Shown one piece after another: positions 17,327-26,796 of a stretch of 64,000 nt of DNA (positions within the stretch are counted from its first letter, which is position 1; each line of letters opens with the position of its first letter). A program made the position numbers and the translations under genes. A model generated the notes under the pieces. That model had not been told where the DNA came from. It did no database searches and worked only from the letters and a program-made list of their open reading frames with translations. Source of the DNA: Anaerolineales bacterium (GTDB taxonomy: Bacteria > Chloroflexota > Anaerolineae > 4572-78 > J111); assembly GCA_015075185.1 (NCBI GenBank), contig JABTUW010000008.1, forward strand, positions 62,001-126,000. The letters run 5' to 3'.

Positions 17327-17487
17327 TAGTACCTCCGTTTGCCAGTAACCTTTAAAATCCCTTTTAGCACTTTTGTATCACCCTGCTCACCAAAGATTTT
17401 ATAGGACACATAAATCTGACAGGCAATATTGCCCAAAACCAAGAGAAAGAACCCGATGACAAAGATTATATTGGCCAATCCAGACAT
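17326..17487 (-). CDS. Tiny single-span membrane protein
   Basis: 53 residues beginning MSGLANIIFVIGFFLLVLGN, one hydrophobic helix followed by a basic tail (KVLKGILKVTGKRRY). ATG 17487 is preceded by AAGGATC at proper spacing. I prefer this start to a long upstream extension that would overlap the next gene in another frame and is not hydrophobic. The stop overlaps the methyltransferase start. No family recognised. Confidence 0.6.
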   Translation of the reverse strand: MSGLANIIFVIGFFLLVLGNIACQIYVSYKIFGEQGDTKVLKGILKVTGKRRY

Positions 17488-17498
17488 AAAAATGATCC

Positions 17499-17759
17499 TT
17501 ATCTTCTGGTGCTTTTGGTAGCGGCCCTTATCGGTAAGAGTTTTGTCACTAAAGGTGGTTTTACCAGATAATAAGTTATTACCCCCAAAGCCAACACAAA
17601 CAGCACTTCCCCAATGCAGGCAACTCCATTCGGACCAAGTAATCTTAACCAAGTAATCGTTACCAGTATCCGAACGCTTCCGACGGGACGGATTTCGCCT
17701 GACGCCGCTCCTACTGCCACAAAGTAAAAGAAAGTGGTCGCCCCCAGAATTATCATCAC
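17499..17759 (-). CDS. Small two-helix membrane protein
   Basis: 86 residues with hydrophobic segments at about 1-20 (MMIILGATTFFYFVAVGAA) and about 47-65 (CIGEVLFVLALGVITYYLV), then a basic end. It lies 11 nt upstream of the 53-residue gene on the same strand. No family recognised. An overlapping frame covers the same bases but encodes no hydrophobic pattern. Confidence 0.55.
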   Translation of the reverse strand: MMIILGATTFFYFVAVGAASGEIRPVGSVRILVTITWLRLLGPNGVACIGEVLFVLALGVITYYLVKPPLVTKLLPIRAATKSTRR

Positions 17760-17882
17760 AGAAAGTAGGGCGTATATAGTGATTGTGCCTATACTTACAG
17801 TAGTTGAACCCCTCGACTTGGACCTCCTGGCGGTTCAAATCTTTCAGTGTTGCTAACAGCACTCCCCAAGGTGAAGCACTGC

Positions 17883-20540
17883 TTACTTCATCACAATTGG
17901 CAGATAGACACGACTATCCCTCTGCGATCGAATTGCAAAGGTCGTCAAGTGATCGAGTTCAGCCGAAATTAAATTTTCGTCTGGATCAATGTTGCCCGGG
18001 ATCTCAACCCACTGTTCACTCACCTCATCCCAGAAGAACAGCCCCATCTTTGTCTCATCGACCCCACCCAAATTGTTCTCATCATAACCAACAGACAGGG
18101 AGAAAGGCTTGTCGAACTGCCTAAAGGACGATTGATCGGCTACATCAATAGCGTTGATCGAGAAGAGTTCGCCAATCACATCGTTCCTGTCTGGAACTGC
18201 CCCGTCTGCGCCTTCGTGCAAGCGCATCTCGATTAGGCGGGGTACCGCGGCAGTTGGTACATCGATTGTGATGTCAAACCAGGAGACTTTGCCAAAGAGT
18301 GTGCCACCCAGGATCGGATCGATCATTCCTGACGGGGGGCTGATGGTAAATGGGATCGGATTACTTGCGGCGCTTCTTGTCTCGTCATTGAAGATTACAA
18401 GCTGGTAGTTATTAGATGGAATGCCTGGCGGAATACGAACCACGACACGTTGACAGGTCCAGCTAACGATTTCAAGATCGTATATGTCATTACCCCGTCT
18501 CAAACTCACAGTTCGTCCGGCCCCGGCCACCCCTAAGTTGCCTTCAATAACAATAAGGGAGCCTGGCCCGCCTACGAGACTGCCTTGAACATGCTCTATA
18601 TGTGGGACAAACGCTCCACCCCGACCCCACTCTACCTCGACATTGATGGGTGTGGGAGACATAGGCCCGACACGCAGATGCAAATCGGCAGCATCGCTGA
18701 TCCAGTTGTCCAGTGCTAATTTCAATGGTATCACCCCATGCGTGTCTCGCCAGAGTCTAGTTCCTCCCCGCGAGCCGCCAGGAGCCCCCACTGCTAAGTT
18801 TGGTTTATCAAAGCCTCCACCTAATCCGGGAATGTTAGGCAATCCAAATGCGCTGTCAGTTTTAATGTACCAGACGGCAACACCCCGATCTGCTACGTTG
18901 GCATCGTACCCACCGCCCGTGGGGGTTTCAGGTGTTCGAAACTCCATGATGAAGTATTCATTGGTTCCCCGACCCGGATCGTAGAGTATCAGGGGGGCCA
19001 GGTCATTGTTATAGAATAAGGCTTCATTTTGGGCTGCGGCTATTGTCGTGCAAGACCCCTGATCTGTTAGCCGATAAATGCGTGGCTGCAACCAGCCGAT
19101 TCGCATTTTATGCCAGGGATCAAGATGGTATACTTTTCGAGAGTCTTCAACGCCGTATATAGTTGCACCCATCAGCGAGAGCTCAAAGTTGTTACCAGAA
19201 CCATATATATCAATGGTGCTCATGGCTGCGTGAGATAGTTCGTGCGTGATAGTGGCGATACCGGCGCCTTCGCCATTTGAATTCATTTTCACGCATACAT
19301 TGACGCTTGATGTTGATACCGGTACACAACCACTGGGCCAGGCCCATCTGGCTGCCCCTGAATCAGCGAAGGTAATTGGATAGGCTGGATTTGTACTTCC
19401 CAAGCGTGGATTCGCGCCAAATACTACGATATTCAGTTCATCTGTGGTCACGTTTCCATCACCATTCGCATCATAATCAGCAAAATTGACGCCTCCGGCT
19501 GTGGAGGCTTGAATAATAGCCGTCGTCAATGTTTGCTCCCAGGGCCCGCTTGCGCCTGGGCACAGTTGAGTCGTTCCACTGAAATGGTTGCTTGCACAAT
19601 GAAATAATGACTCATTGACCGGGGTGCTGGGGTTATCCGGATAGGTGAGCGGGCCAATCACCCCCGCATTTTCCCACTCAAATGCACCGTATGACATTTC
19701 TCTGTAATAACCGGTAACATTTGGCTCTGCTGGGCCGAAGATTAGCCGTTCATAATATTCGCGTGTGTGGGGCGAGTGAAAGCGTACATCGGCATAATCA
19801 ATCAGAATGACGAGTAACGGTCGAGTCCCCTGGGCCGGTGGAGGAACGCCCACAGCCGGCCAGTTATCGACCCGGAGTTGACCAAACCCAAACTCTTCCA
19901 AAAAGCTGTCAGGCATAGGCAAGGAAGGATGTGATAGCACATATCCTTCCAGGCGCACAAACTGATAATCTGGTGATCGCGTTTGTCCGCTTGCTCCAAC
20001 CCAACTTGGGTGTGTTGTCGCAAAATTATCGCCGCGTGAGGGGCTATACCAACTGTATAAAGGGAGCGTTCCAGGGGGTTGTGGTAAAGATGGATCGTAG
20101 ATGTACCCCTCAACCCTCACGAACCCATAATCTGGCGAGCGGCTATCGCCTGGCTCGCCCGCCCAATTTGGGTCTGAGGTCAGGAAGTTATCCTCCCGCG
20201 ATGGACTATGCCAACTGTACAGCGGAACTGTTCCCTTGGGCTGTAGATAAGATAATGAAAAAACATAACCCTCCGGGCGAACAAAGTTATAATCGGGGGA
20301 TCGCGTTTGTCCATAGGATCCAACCCAGCTTGGCTGTGTTGTCGCAAAATTATCGCCGCGTGAGAGACTCCACCAGCCGTGCAAGGGAGAAAAGAATGGG
20401 GCAAGTGGTGTATAGTAAGTTTCTTCTCTCGCCATCACCACCGGAGTTGCTTCAGATTGAAACTGGGTATAAATAATTGTTATCCCAAGTAATAAAACAT
20501 AGACGACTAAGTGCATTGACTTTAAGACTATTAATTTCAT
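17883..20540 (-). CDS. Secreted M6-like zinc metalloprotease with N-terminal repeats and IPT/TIG domain
   Basis: 885 residues. An N-terminal signal helix is followed by three copies of a roughly 55-residue repeat (about 48-205) built on SWYSPSRGDNF, HPSWVG and RSPDYxFVRLEGYV. The catalytic domain has THELSHAAMSTIDIYG: His433, Glu434 and His437 form HExxH, with a downstream acidic residue. An EF-hand-like loop, DANGDGNVTTDE, lies shortly before it. Then come a beta-rich part and an IPT/TIG immunoglobulin-like domain (about 615-705). The protein ends RVYLPIVMK. It likely degrades extracellular protein. It resembles immune inhibitor A-type M6 peptidases, but the family assignment is by motif only. 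Confidence 0.8.
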   Translation of the reverse strand: MKLIVLKSMHLVVYVLLLGITIIYTQFQSEATPVVMAREETYYTPLAPFFSPLHGWWSLSRGDNFATTQPSWVGSYGQTRSPDYNFVRPEGYVFSLSYLQPKGTVPLYSWHSPSREDNFLTSDPNWAGEPGDSRSPDYGFVRVEGYIYDPSLPQPPGTLPLYSWYSPSRGDNFATTHPSWVGASGQTRSPDYQFVRLEGYVLSHPSLPMPDSFLEEFGFGQLRVDNWPAVGVPPPAQGTRPLLVILIDYADVRFHSPHTREYYERLIFGPAEPNVTGYYREMSYGAFEWENAGVIGPLTYPDNPSTPVNESLFHCASNHFSGTTQLCPGASGPWEQTLTTAIIQASTAGGVNFADYDANGDGNVTTDELNIVVFGANPRLGSTNPAYPITFADSGAARWAWPSGCVPVSTSSVNVCVKMNSNGEGAGIATITHELSHAAMSTIDIYGSGNNFELSLMGATIYGVEDSRKVYHLDPWHKMRIGWLQPRIYRLTDQGSCTTIAAAQNEALFYNNDLAPLILYDPGRGTNEYFIMEFRTPETPTGGGYDANVADRGVAVWYIKTDSAFGLPNIPGLGGGFDKPNLAVGAPGGSRGGTRLWRDTHGVIPLKLALDNWISDAADLHLRVGPMSPTPINVEVEWGRGGAFVPHIEHVQGSLVGGPGSLIVIEGNLGVAGAGRTVSLRRGNDIYDLEIVSWTCQRVVVRIPPGIPSNNYQLVIFNDETRSAASNPIPFTISPPSGMIDPILGGTLFGKVSWFDITIDVPTAAVPRLIEMRLHEGADGAVPDRNDVIGELFSINAIDVADQSSFRQFDKPFSLSVGYDENNLGGVDETKMGLFFWDEVSEQWVEIPGNIDPDENLISAELDHLTTFAIRSQRDSRVYLPIVMK

Positions 20541-20624
20541 TTTGAACTACTCCTTACTTTGAGTGTTGTTTGTTCACCCAGGTAAATATTTTTTACCGCA
20601 GTTGTCATTTCAATCAATGTTTTC

Positions 20625-21335
20625 CTAAATTAGCTCAATTGAGCTGATCGAGACATCCCCCTCGATGGTATACATAAAGAGAATGACGTGAACATCGGCC
20701 AGATTCCATGTGCCCCCGGCTGACGGGGTAAAGTCGTCAAAGCGGTAGATGCGGCTGAATGTATCTTGGATGCCAGGACCTTCTTTGAGCAGCCCATGCT
20801 TGCGACCTGCGCCCGTAAATATGGTCACATGGGCATCCAGGCGCCCGACCAGGTGATCATAATTCACCTGCAAGCCAGCATACCCACTTAGGTCAACGTG
20901 CAGCGGATCGTTGACGAAATCTTTGCCGTCCTCGCTCTTGCCGTAAATGACCTCGAGTTTGGTCCAGGAGCGGATGCCGGTACTCCAGTTCAGAAAGCCG
21001 GAGCCAATATCGAGATAAACGGGATGCTCACGGGGATTGTCGGCTACGGTTAAACGCGTCAGACGCCGCCCACCGAGCATGGAACCAGCTTGTATCCTGG
21101 CCCAGACGCCGCTGAACAGAATGCCGCTATTGTCCGGGCCTGTCGAAAAATCATCAATCAAGGCAGCCTGGGCCACCGGCCTTGCTCCTGTGGGTAGACC
21201 CGGATTTGAGTGAACGTCATCGGCCACTGCGGCCTGGGCCATCGGCGGGTTGAGGCGATACAGCGCTGATGCCCCCAATAGCGCCGTCGCGCCCTTGATA
21301 AAATTGCGACGATTGATAGTGTGTTTGAACAACAT
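20625..21335 (-). CDS. Tat-exported protein of unknown function (beta-sandwich-like)
   Basis: 236 residues with a twin-arginine signal (NRRNFIKGATALLGASALYR) and probable cleavage near AQA-A. The mature part has alternating short hydrophobic strands and no catalytic motif I recognise. The pattern (LIDDFSTGPDNSGILFSG ... SWTKLEVIYG ... GTWNLADVHVILFMYT) resembles carbohydrate-binding or CIA30-like sandwiches, a weak guess. It lies between two exported metalloprotease genes on the same strand. ATG 21335 follows AGGGGGC. Confidence 0.7.
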   Translation of the reverse strand: MLFKHTINRRNFIKGATALLGASALYRLNPPMAQAAVADDVHSNPGLPTGARPVAQAALIDDFSTGPDNSGILFSGVWARIQAGSMLGGRRLTRLTVADNPREHPVYLDIGSGFLNWSTGIRSWTKLEVIYGKSEDGKDFVNDPLHVDLSGYAGLQVNYDHLVGRLDAHVTIFTGAGRKHGLLKEGPGIQDTFSRIYRFDDFTPSAGGTWNLADVHVILFMYTIEGDVSISSIELI

Positions 21336-21435
21336 CGGTTATTGCCCCCTTATTTGCGAGTTATTAGATCTGTTCTTACCATTTCTGCTGATAAGACGGA
21401 TAAGTCGCTGGCAACCTTTCCTTGAATTTTGGAAA

Positions 21436-21467
21436 AGAAAAAAGCCCGCCAATTTGGCGAGCTTTTT
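21436..21467 (-). terminator. Terminator after the CLCA-like protease gene
   Basis: On the minus strand AAAGCTCGCC pairs with GGCGGGCTTT around a 5-nt loop and is followed by a T-run. It lies about 107 nt after the stop at 21574. A weaker T-run on the other side could allow bidirectional use. Confidence 0.75.
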
Positions 21468-21573
21468 GTGCCTACACCCAGAGTTAGCTGGGCTAAACGA
21501 TACCGATTCTTTTTTCGAGAGCGAATGCTTTTCGGCCGGATGGCGACTGCGGCCTCCTCAGCCCACTTGCCTC

Positions 21574-23925
21574 CTACTGCACCCAAACGATGGCGAAGAT
21601 GCCATCCCGGGCGACCGGAACGGTTGACAGCCGGTTTAAGTCGAGGTCGCTGCTGGCGATAGGGACCTCCGTCCAGGGTTGGCCCGGCAGCCCCCGGTTA
21701 TAGCGCAGAATGCGCAAATTGTTCTCGTTGATGCCCAACTGATCTATCACATCCTGGTTATAAGCCAGGGTCAGTGTCACTGAAACAGGTAGGGTGTGGT
21801 CGCGGGGTGTGGGGCCGGGACAGGTAGCGCCATTGCCCAGAATGATATCAATGTCGAGTGGCGTGCCGATAACACCCTTAAAGATTTCTTGATTGGAACT
21901 TTGCCCCAGGCTCGCGGCGATGGCCTGGGCGCTGGCTGCCGGCATGACCACAACCTGGTTACAACTTGTCGGATTAGGTGTGGGACTGCTAGTGTTAACC
22001 ATCACCACCCCATCCCGTGAGGGCGCGTGGCCGCCGCCATGGGCCGGGCCTACCCCCCCCAACTTTTTCGTCCAGCGAATGATCTCCCCCATGCCAGACG
22101 CTTGCACCCGGACGATTTGATATAAGGGGAACTCGGTGCTGCCGGATAAGGGGCTAAATGTCACCTCCCACTTGTCTGGGCCAGTGGGTATCATGGTTTT
22201 TCGCCAGGCCGGGGCGCAGCCAATGGCGGTATCCATAGCGCAGAGTTGGGCGATGGGGGTCTCCGCAAGGGACAGAGTGCTGGTCAGGAAAATTTTGACT
22301 TCGGTAATGCGGTTGCCATTCAGGCCATAGGCGATGTCCAGATCGGCCGGCCACCCGTTAACCTGGGCCTCAACACTGAGGCCGGGAACTGGCTCCAAGT
22401 CCGGCTGATCCAGGGCCGGATAGAAATATTGCCCACCGACTCTGTCCTCGCTAGTATAACGATCGGCAAAAATCCGGACCCGATCTCCAGGGGCAATTCC
22501 CAGCAGGGTTATCAGTCCTAAATCGGCGTCGGCTCCAGAGAAAGTCCCGGATACCACCGACCCTTGGTGCAGGATGCGGGTGGGCAAATCGGGGCCGCCC
22601 TCTAATAAGTAAACCTGTGAAGCAACCGTGTCTGATATCAGCAGGTTATCCTGGAGATGGACCTCAATTTCAGCATCGAGTGTATCTGGCTCAACCGTAC
22701 CGCCGCTACGAAAAATTAGCGGCAAGTAGAGACGGGGGTCCGGCGTCCGGCCAAATAGATCGCCCGTCAGGCCCAGGCTTGGTGGGCCGGGAACCATGGT
22801 GGTGGGCTTGATAATAGGTAACGGGTCGGTAGGGATACCCTGGATTCTGTACCAGTTGGCCAACGTGCCCCAATCATCCTTGGCGTGAAACTGATGCTGT
22901 TCCGTCTTCCGACATTGCACCGATTCGCCGGACGTTACCGTTGCATCCGACCAGAACTCGCTGGTTGCGTAAGGCCAATACATAATGCTGGCATCTGTTT
23001 CGTCAGCGAAAAATTCCTTCAAGGGTTTAGTGCAGTAGGCTCCCACCCGATCATTATATAGGTACTCATCATACAGAAACAGGGCATAATGCGCCCACTC
23101 ATGGACGATGGTACGATAGGCATTTTTGGAGTCCCAGGTCCCGCTAATGCTGTTCGACGCCCGATAACCATCCCAATAGCGCCCAAACAGGGCAGCAGCA
23201 GGAACATAAATTGTACTTGACAGTGTTCCGGATGCAGTGTAGGCTCGCTCGCCGGTCACAATGCCCCCCGGATAGGCCAGGGGGACGAAATCGTTGGCAG
23301 CTAAGAAGCGCAGATCGGCCTTATCCCAATTGTCGCCGCCGGTGTAGATTTCAACCGGCCCAAAAGCCATCTGGCCGTTGGTGACGTCATACAGATAACC
23401 CGAAGCCTGCCGTAACCCCTCGCCGAGTTCTGCCAGATAGTCACTGCCAGCAGGCGGTTCCCAGCCCAGGCTGACAACCACGTTGAATAATACCAAGGGC
23501 TGATCGTCCCGGATTTGAATGTCGCCGGCCGGACTGGGTGTGGTGGTGCCTGGGGGCCAACTGGTAGCGTAGACCCAATAAGCCGGCCCGTGGCCCGGCT
23601 TACCCGAGGGCTGTTCGTGAACCAGACGCAGAGCAGCAAGATGGGTGCAGCCGGCCGGGAGACTCGTGGTTGGCCGACCATCAGCTCCAGTTTTAACCAG
23701 AATGTCGGCTATGGGCTTACCCGGCGGGGTGGCGTAACACAAAACCCGCACCGTTCCGTTAACAATCGGCGCGCCAGCCTGGTTCAAAAATCGAACAGCG
23801 GCAGCCGACTGCGCCGCTGCCGCATCAGGCGAGATGATGCTGGCCAAACTTAGCCAGGTAAAAATGAGTAAAGCAATCCCCAACCCGATTCCGACCAGGA
23901 CCCGTTTCACGTAATTAAAGAACAT
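21574..23925 (-). CDS. Secreted CLCA-like zinc metalloprotease
   Basis: 783 residues from ATG 23925, chosen because GGGGAGG lies just upstream and the product then starts with a signal helix; the open frame extends further to 24000 without support. After a carboxypeptidase-regulatory-like domain (about 45-150) comes IVHEWAHYALFLYDEY: His275-Glu276-x2-His279 with a D-E pair six residues on. This is the pattern of the CLCA N-terminal metalloprotease. Near residue 420 is PRLYLPLIFRSG, the Tyr-Leu-Pro tail seen at the ends of two other exported proteins here, followed by further beta-rich domains. Probably an extracellular protease. Confidence 0.8.
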   Translation of the reverse strand: MFFNYVKRVLVGIGLGIALLIFTWLSLASIISPDAAAAQSAAAVRFLNQAGAPIVNGTVRVLCYATPPGKPIADILVKTGADGRPTTSLPAGCTHLAALRLVHEQPSGKPGHGPAYWVYATSWPPGTTTPSPAGDIQIRDDQPLVLFNVVVSLGWEPPAGSDYLAELGEGLRQASGYLYDVTNGQMAFGPVEIYTGGDNWDKADLRFLAANDFVPLAYPGGIVTGERAYTASGTLSSTIYVPAAALFGRYWDGYRASNSISGTWDSKNAYRTIVHEWAHYALFLYDEYLYNDRVGAYCTKPLKEFFADETDASIMYWPYATSEFWSDATVTSGESVQCRKTEQHQFHAKDDWGTLANWYRIQGIPTDPLPIIKPTTMVPGPPSLGLTGDLFGRTPDPRLYLPLIFRSGGTVEPDTLDAEIEVHLQDNLLISDTVASQVYLLEGGPDLPTRILHQGSVVSGTFSGADADLGLITLLGIAPGDRVRIFADRYTSEDRVGGQYFYPALDQPDLEPVPGLSVEAQVNGWPADLDIAYGLNGNRITEVKIFLTSTLSLAETPIAQLCAMDTAIGCAPAWRKTMIPTGPDKWEVTFSPLSGSTEFPLYQIVRVQASGMGEIIRWTKKLGGVGPAHGGGHAPSRDGVVMVNTSSPTPNPTSCNQVVVMPAASAQAIAASLGQSSNQEIFKGVIGTPLDIDIILGNGATCPGPTPRDHTLPVSVTLTLAYNQDVIDQLGINENNLRILRYNRGLPGQPWTEVPIASSDLDLNRLSTVPVARDGIFAIVWVQ

Positions 23926-24135
23926 GATAACCTCCCCAACTACAGAATCTGTGCTATACTTAGGATAGAATCTCTCCCTTTGTAAGATGACGATTAGCAA
24001 AGGGGCTACCTTTCCTCTGAGGTTGGCGGTAGGTACGGCTTACGGCGCAGATAATCGCTGAAGAGGCGAAAAGTTAGCAGGCGAAGGACGCTTGCAGGAC
24101 GCATTGGTCAGGAGAGGAAGTAGGAGTAGTATACC

Positions 24136-26763
24136 ATGCCTGATGCGAAAATTTCAACCCTTAAATCTGAAGACATCTTAACGGCTCTGGCTCTGCTGGG
24201 CCGGGCTGATAGCCAACTTCTATCTGAGTTGCTGAATATAACCCTTTCGGCGGATGATTTAGTCAAAATTGCCAGAAATCCGGCGATTTCGATAGTCAAG
24301 GGGCGATATTCTTTGGCGAAGGATCAAACCTCTCAGACTTTGACCCATCTTGAACAAGAGGACCTCCCCCGTTATCGGCGCTTACTCGAACGAACGATTT
24401 CCCTATTAGCAAATCGGTTACAAGCTGGCCATAAAGATGAAGAGCCTGCCCTGATGGCCGCCTTTGAACGCCTGGCCAATCGCCTGATTACAGATGATCC
24501 CCAGCGATTGCTCATCTTAGCTGAAGAAGCTCAACGTTGGCTGATGCGTAAGGCTGCAAACCGGCAGCGGTGTGCCTATTATATGGGTGTGGGATTATTC
24601 GAGGCCGAACGTTATAACGAGGCGTTGGTAGTATTCGACAGGCTGCTATCTGATCCAAAACTAGACTCTTACATTCGTGGGCGCGTACTAAATTCTCGGG
24701 CTCGATGTTACCAGTTACTCGGCAGGCTCGGAGAGGCGCTGACCGGCTTCCGGGCCAGTCTAGAGCATTGGCGGCGCCTGGGCAATCAACATTATGAGGG
24801 TATTGTCCTGTTGAATATGGGCATCGTTACTTATGATTTGCAAAATTACGACGAAGCCGAATCATACCTGCGGCAGGCCGAAACCATCTTTGAGACAATT
24901 GGCTCAAAGCAGTGGCTTGGTGATGTGTACAATGAATTAGGTTTAATCTATCGTGACCGGGGGCAATGGTCTGAGGCCCTGGCCCATTTTGAGAAATACG
25001 TCGCTCAACGCCGGGCGGAAGGAGCCGAGGATCGAGAGGGCCGAGGATTAAACAACATAGGTGAGGTACTTCTGTTTCAAGGACGGTTTAAGGAGGCGTT
25101 GACAGCCTTTCAAGAAGCCCTCGCTAAGATGACCACGCGCGTCTTTCGCATTGATACGCACATGTTCATGGGCCTGACCTACCAAGCCCAGGGCAATTTG
25201 AGCCAGGCCGAGCAGTCGTTCCGCGAGGCGCTGATCGTGGCTCTGGCCATCGAGCGGCGCGATATTTTGGCCGAAGTCCACTACCGACTTGGCGAATGTC
25301 TGAATCAATCGGGGGATCCGGACGCGGCGCTGACAGAATTTGAGGCTGGGGCGGCCATCATCGAAGCGACACGCGAGCCATTACGCGACGAGGGTTTGAA
25401 GATTAGTCTGTTAGGACGCTGGCAGCAGGTATATGAGGCCCTGGTGCTGTATCATGAAGCTTTAGAACATCCAGCAGTAGCCTTCGCCTGGGCCGAGCGG
25501 GCCCGAGCACGGGCTTTCACCGATACAGTCCTGGCCCAACAGGCTGCCAGCTCCGACGTGAATGAACAGCCGACTCCCACAGCCAACGCGATTGCCATGC
25601 TCGCTGAAATTCAAGCTGTGCTGCCTGCCGATGGTGTGTTGCTTTGCTACTTCACCACAGGCGTGTTGGACCGGGCGCTGCCATTGCTGAATGCTGTAGC
25701 CGCAGATAACCCGTTACGTGATCGCCTGATCACACTTCCGAGAATAGTGCTGTTCGTTGTAACGGGAGGCCGTCTGACTGTGCATCAATGTCCTCTCGAT
25801 CCCAACCTTCTGAGTACCGTATCCCCACGTGGGCGCGACCACACCCGTTTTCTCGACCTGTCCGTGCGGCGGCAGCTTTACCAGGCCCTGTTTGGCCCTG
25901 TGGAAGAGATGACCATAGCCCGCCGCTGCTACATTATTCCTCACGGGCCACTGCATCATGTACCTTTCGAAGCATTAATAGAGGCTGCGGAGGAGGAACT
26001 ACCTTTGGTAATCAGCTACACGCCCAGCGCCACATTGCTGGCTCGCCACGCACCACTGCCAACATCAAGTGCCGTGTTGGGAGTTAACGGCTGCCTGGCC
26101 ATCGGCTACAACAGTAACGAAACTGGACGCAGCCTGAGTTACACCGAACCTGAGGCTAAGATGGTAGCTCAACTGATGGGTGGCCGGGCTTGGGTTGGTT
26201 CACAGCCGAAACTTGAGCAATTACAGCCGTCGGTATCGCAGCAGCGGTGGCTGCACTTTGCCTGCCACGGATCGTTCAACCACGAACATCCACTGGAGTC
26301 ATATCTGGAGATCGCCGAGGGCGAGCGGCTGACCGCCTTCGCAGTGTTGGAGCGGTGGCAATTGAAAGCCGAACTGGTCGTGCTTTCGGCCTGCCACACC
26401 GGCGTCAGTCGCGTCTTGCGTGGCGACGAGCCTTTTGGATTGATTCGCGCCTTTCTAACGGCAGGGGCCAAGGCGATGCTGGTCAGCCGCTGGCCGGTCG
26501 AGGATTTACCCGCCTTTTTACTGATGAGTCGTTTTTATCAGTCACTGGGGGATGAGGCTAGTATTGATGTGAGCGTCATGCTGCACGTCGCGCAGCGCTG
26601 GTTGCGTGGGTTGACTGTGGCTCGCGTGCGAGAGTTGCAGGCTATGTGGTCGCTTGACGAAAATAGAGCGACTCGAGTCGATCTGAATCACCTACCTGCT
26701 GACTCTCGACCTTTCGACCATCCAAAGTTTTGGGCCGCTTTTATGATCGTTGGGGGGCGATAA
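24136..26763 (+). CDS. TPR-CHAT caspase-like protease
   Basis: 875 residues, cytoplasmic. A winged-helix-like N-terminus (about 10-65, SEDILTALALLGRADSQLLS ... GRYSLAKD) is followed by a helical linker, seven or so tetratricopeptide repeats (about 145-435) and a C-terminal CHAT domain (about 490-875). The catalytic dyad is visible: His711 in HFACHGSF and Cys753 in LSACHTGV. CHAT proteins are clan CD proteases related to caspases and separase, with TPRs sensing or binding a partner. It faces a zinc-finger anti-sigma-like gene and an ECF sigma gene, which suggests proteolytic control of that sigma factor. Confidence 0.93.
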   Translation: MPDAKISTLKSEDILTALALLGRADSQLLSELLNITLSADDLVKIARNPAISIVKGRYSLAKDQTSQTLTHLEQEDLPRYRRLLERTISLLANRLQAGHKDEEPALMAAFERLANRLITDDPQRLLILAEEAQRWLMRKAANRQRCAYYMGVGLFEAERYNEALVVFDRLLSDPKLDSYIRGRVLNSRARCYQLLGRLGEALTGFRASLEHWRRLGNQHYEGIVLLNMGIVTYDLQNYDEAESYLRQAETIFETIGSKQWLGDVYNELGLIYRDRGQWSEALAHFEKYVAQRRAEGAEDREGRGLNNIGEVLLFQGRFKEALTAFQEALAKMTTRVFRIDTHMFMGLTYQAQGNLSQAEQSFREALIVALAIERRDILAEVHYRLGECLNQSGDPDAALTEFEAGAAIIEATREPLRDEGLKISLLGRWQQVYEALVLYHEALEHPAVAFAWAERARARAFTDTVLAQQAASSDVNEQPTPTANAIAMLAEIQAVLPADGVLLCYFTTGVLDRALPLLNAVAADNPLRDRLITLPRIVLFVVTGGRLTVHQCPLDPNLLSTVSPRGRDHTRFLDLSVRRQLYQALFGPVEEMTIARRCYIIPHGPLHHVPFEALIEAAEEELPLVISYTPSATLLARHAPLPTSSAVLGVNGCLAIGYNSNETGRSLSYTEPEAKMVAQLMGGRAWVGSQPKLEQLQPSVSQQRWLHFACHGSFNHEHPLESYLEIAEGERLTAFAVLERWQLKAELVVLSACHTGVSRVLRGDEPFGLIRAFLTAGAKAMLVSRWPVEDLPAFLLMSRFYQSLGDEASIDVSVMLHVAQRWLRGLTVARVRELQAMWSLDENRATRVDLNHLPADSRPFDHPKFWAAFMIVGGR

Positions 26764-26796
26764 TCTTCGTTGCAAGTTTGTTGAGGAGAGGGCGGG

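Noticed and set aside
17488-17862. 178-residue ORF spanning two small genes
   Set aside because: Only its last 53 residues look like protein (a membrane helix), and the upstream part overlaps a more convincing hydrophobic gene in another frame.
19925-20400. CRISPR-like direct repeats
   Set aside because: The repeated words are inside a coding sequence, unevenly spaced, and explained by three protein repeats.
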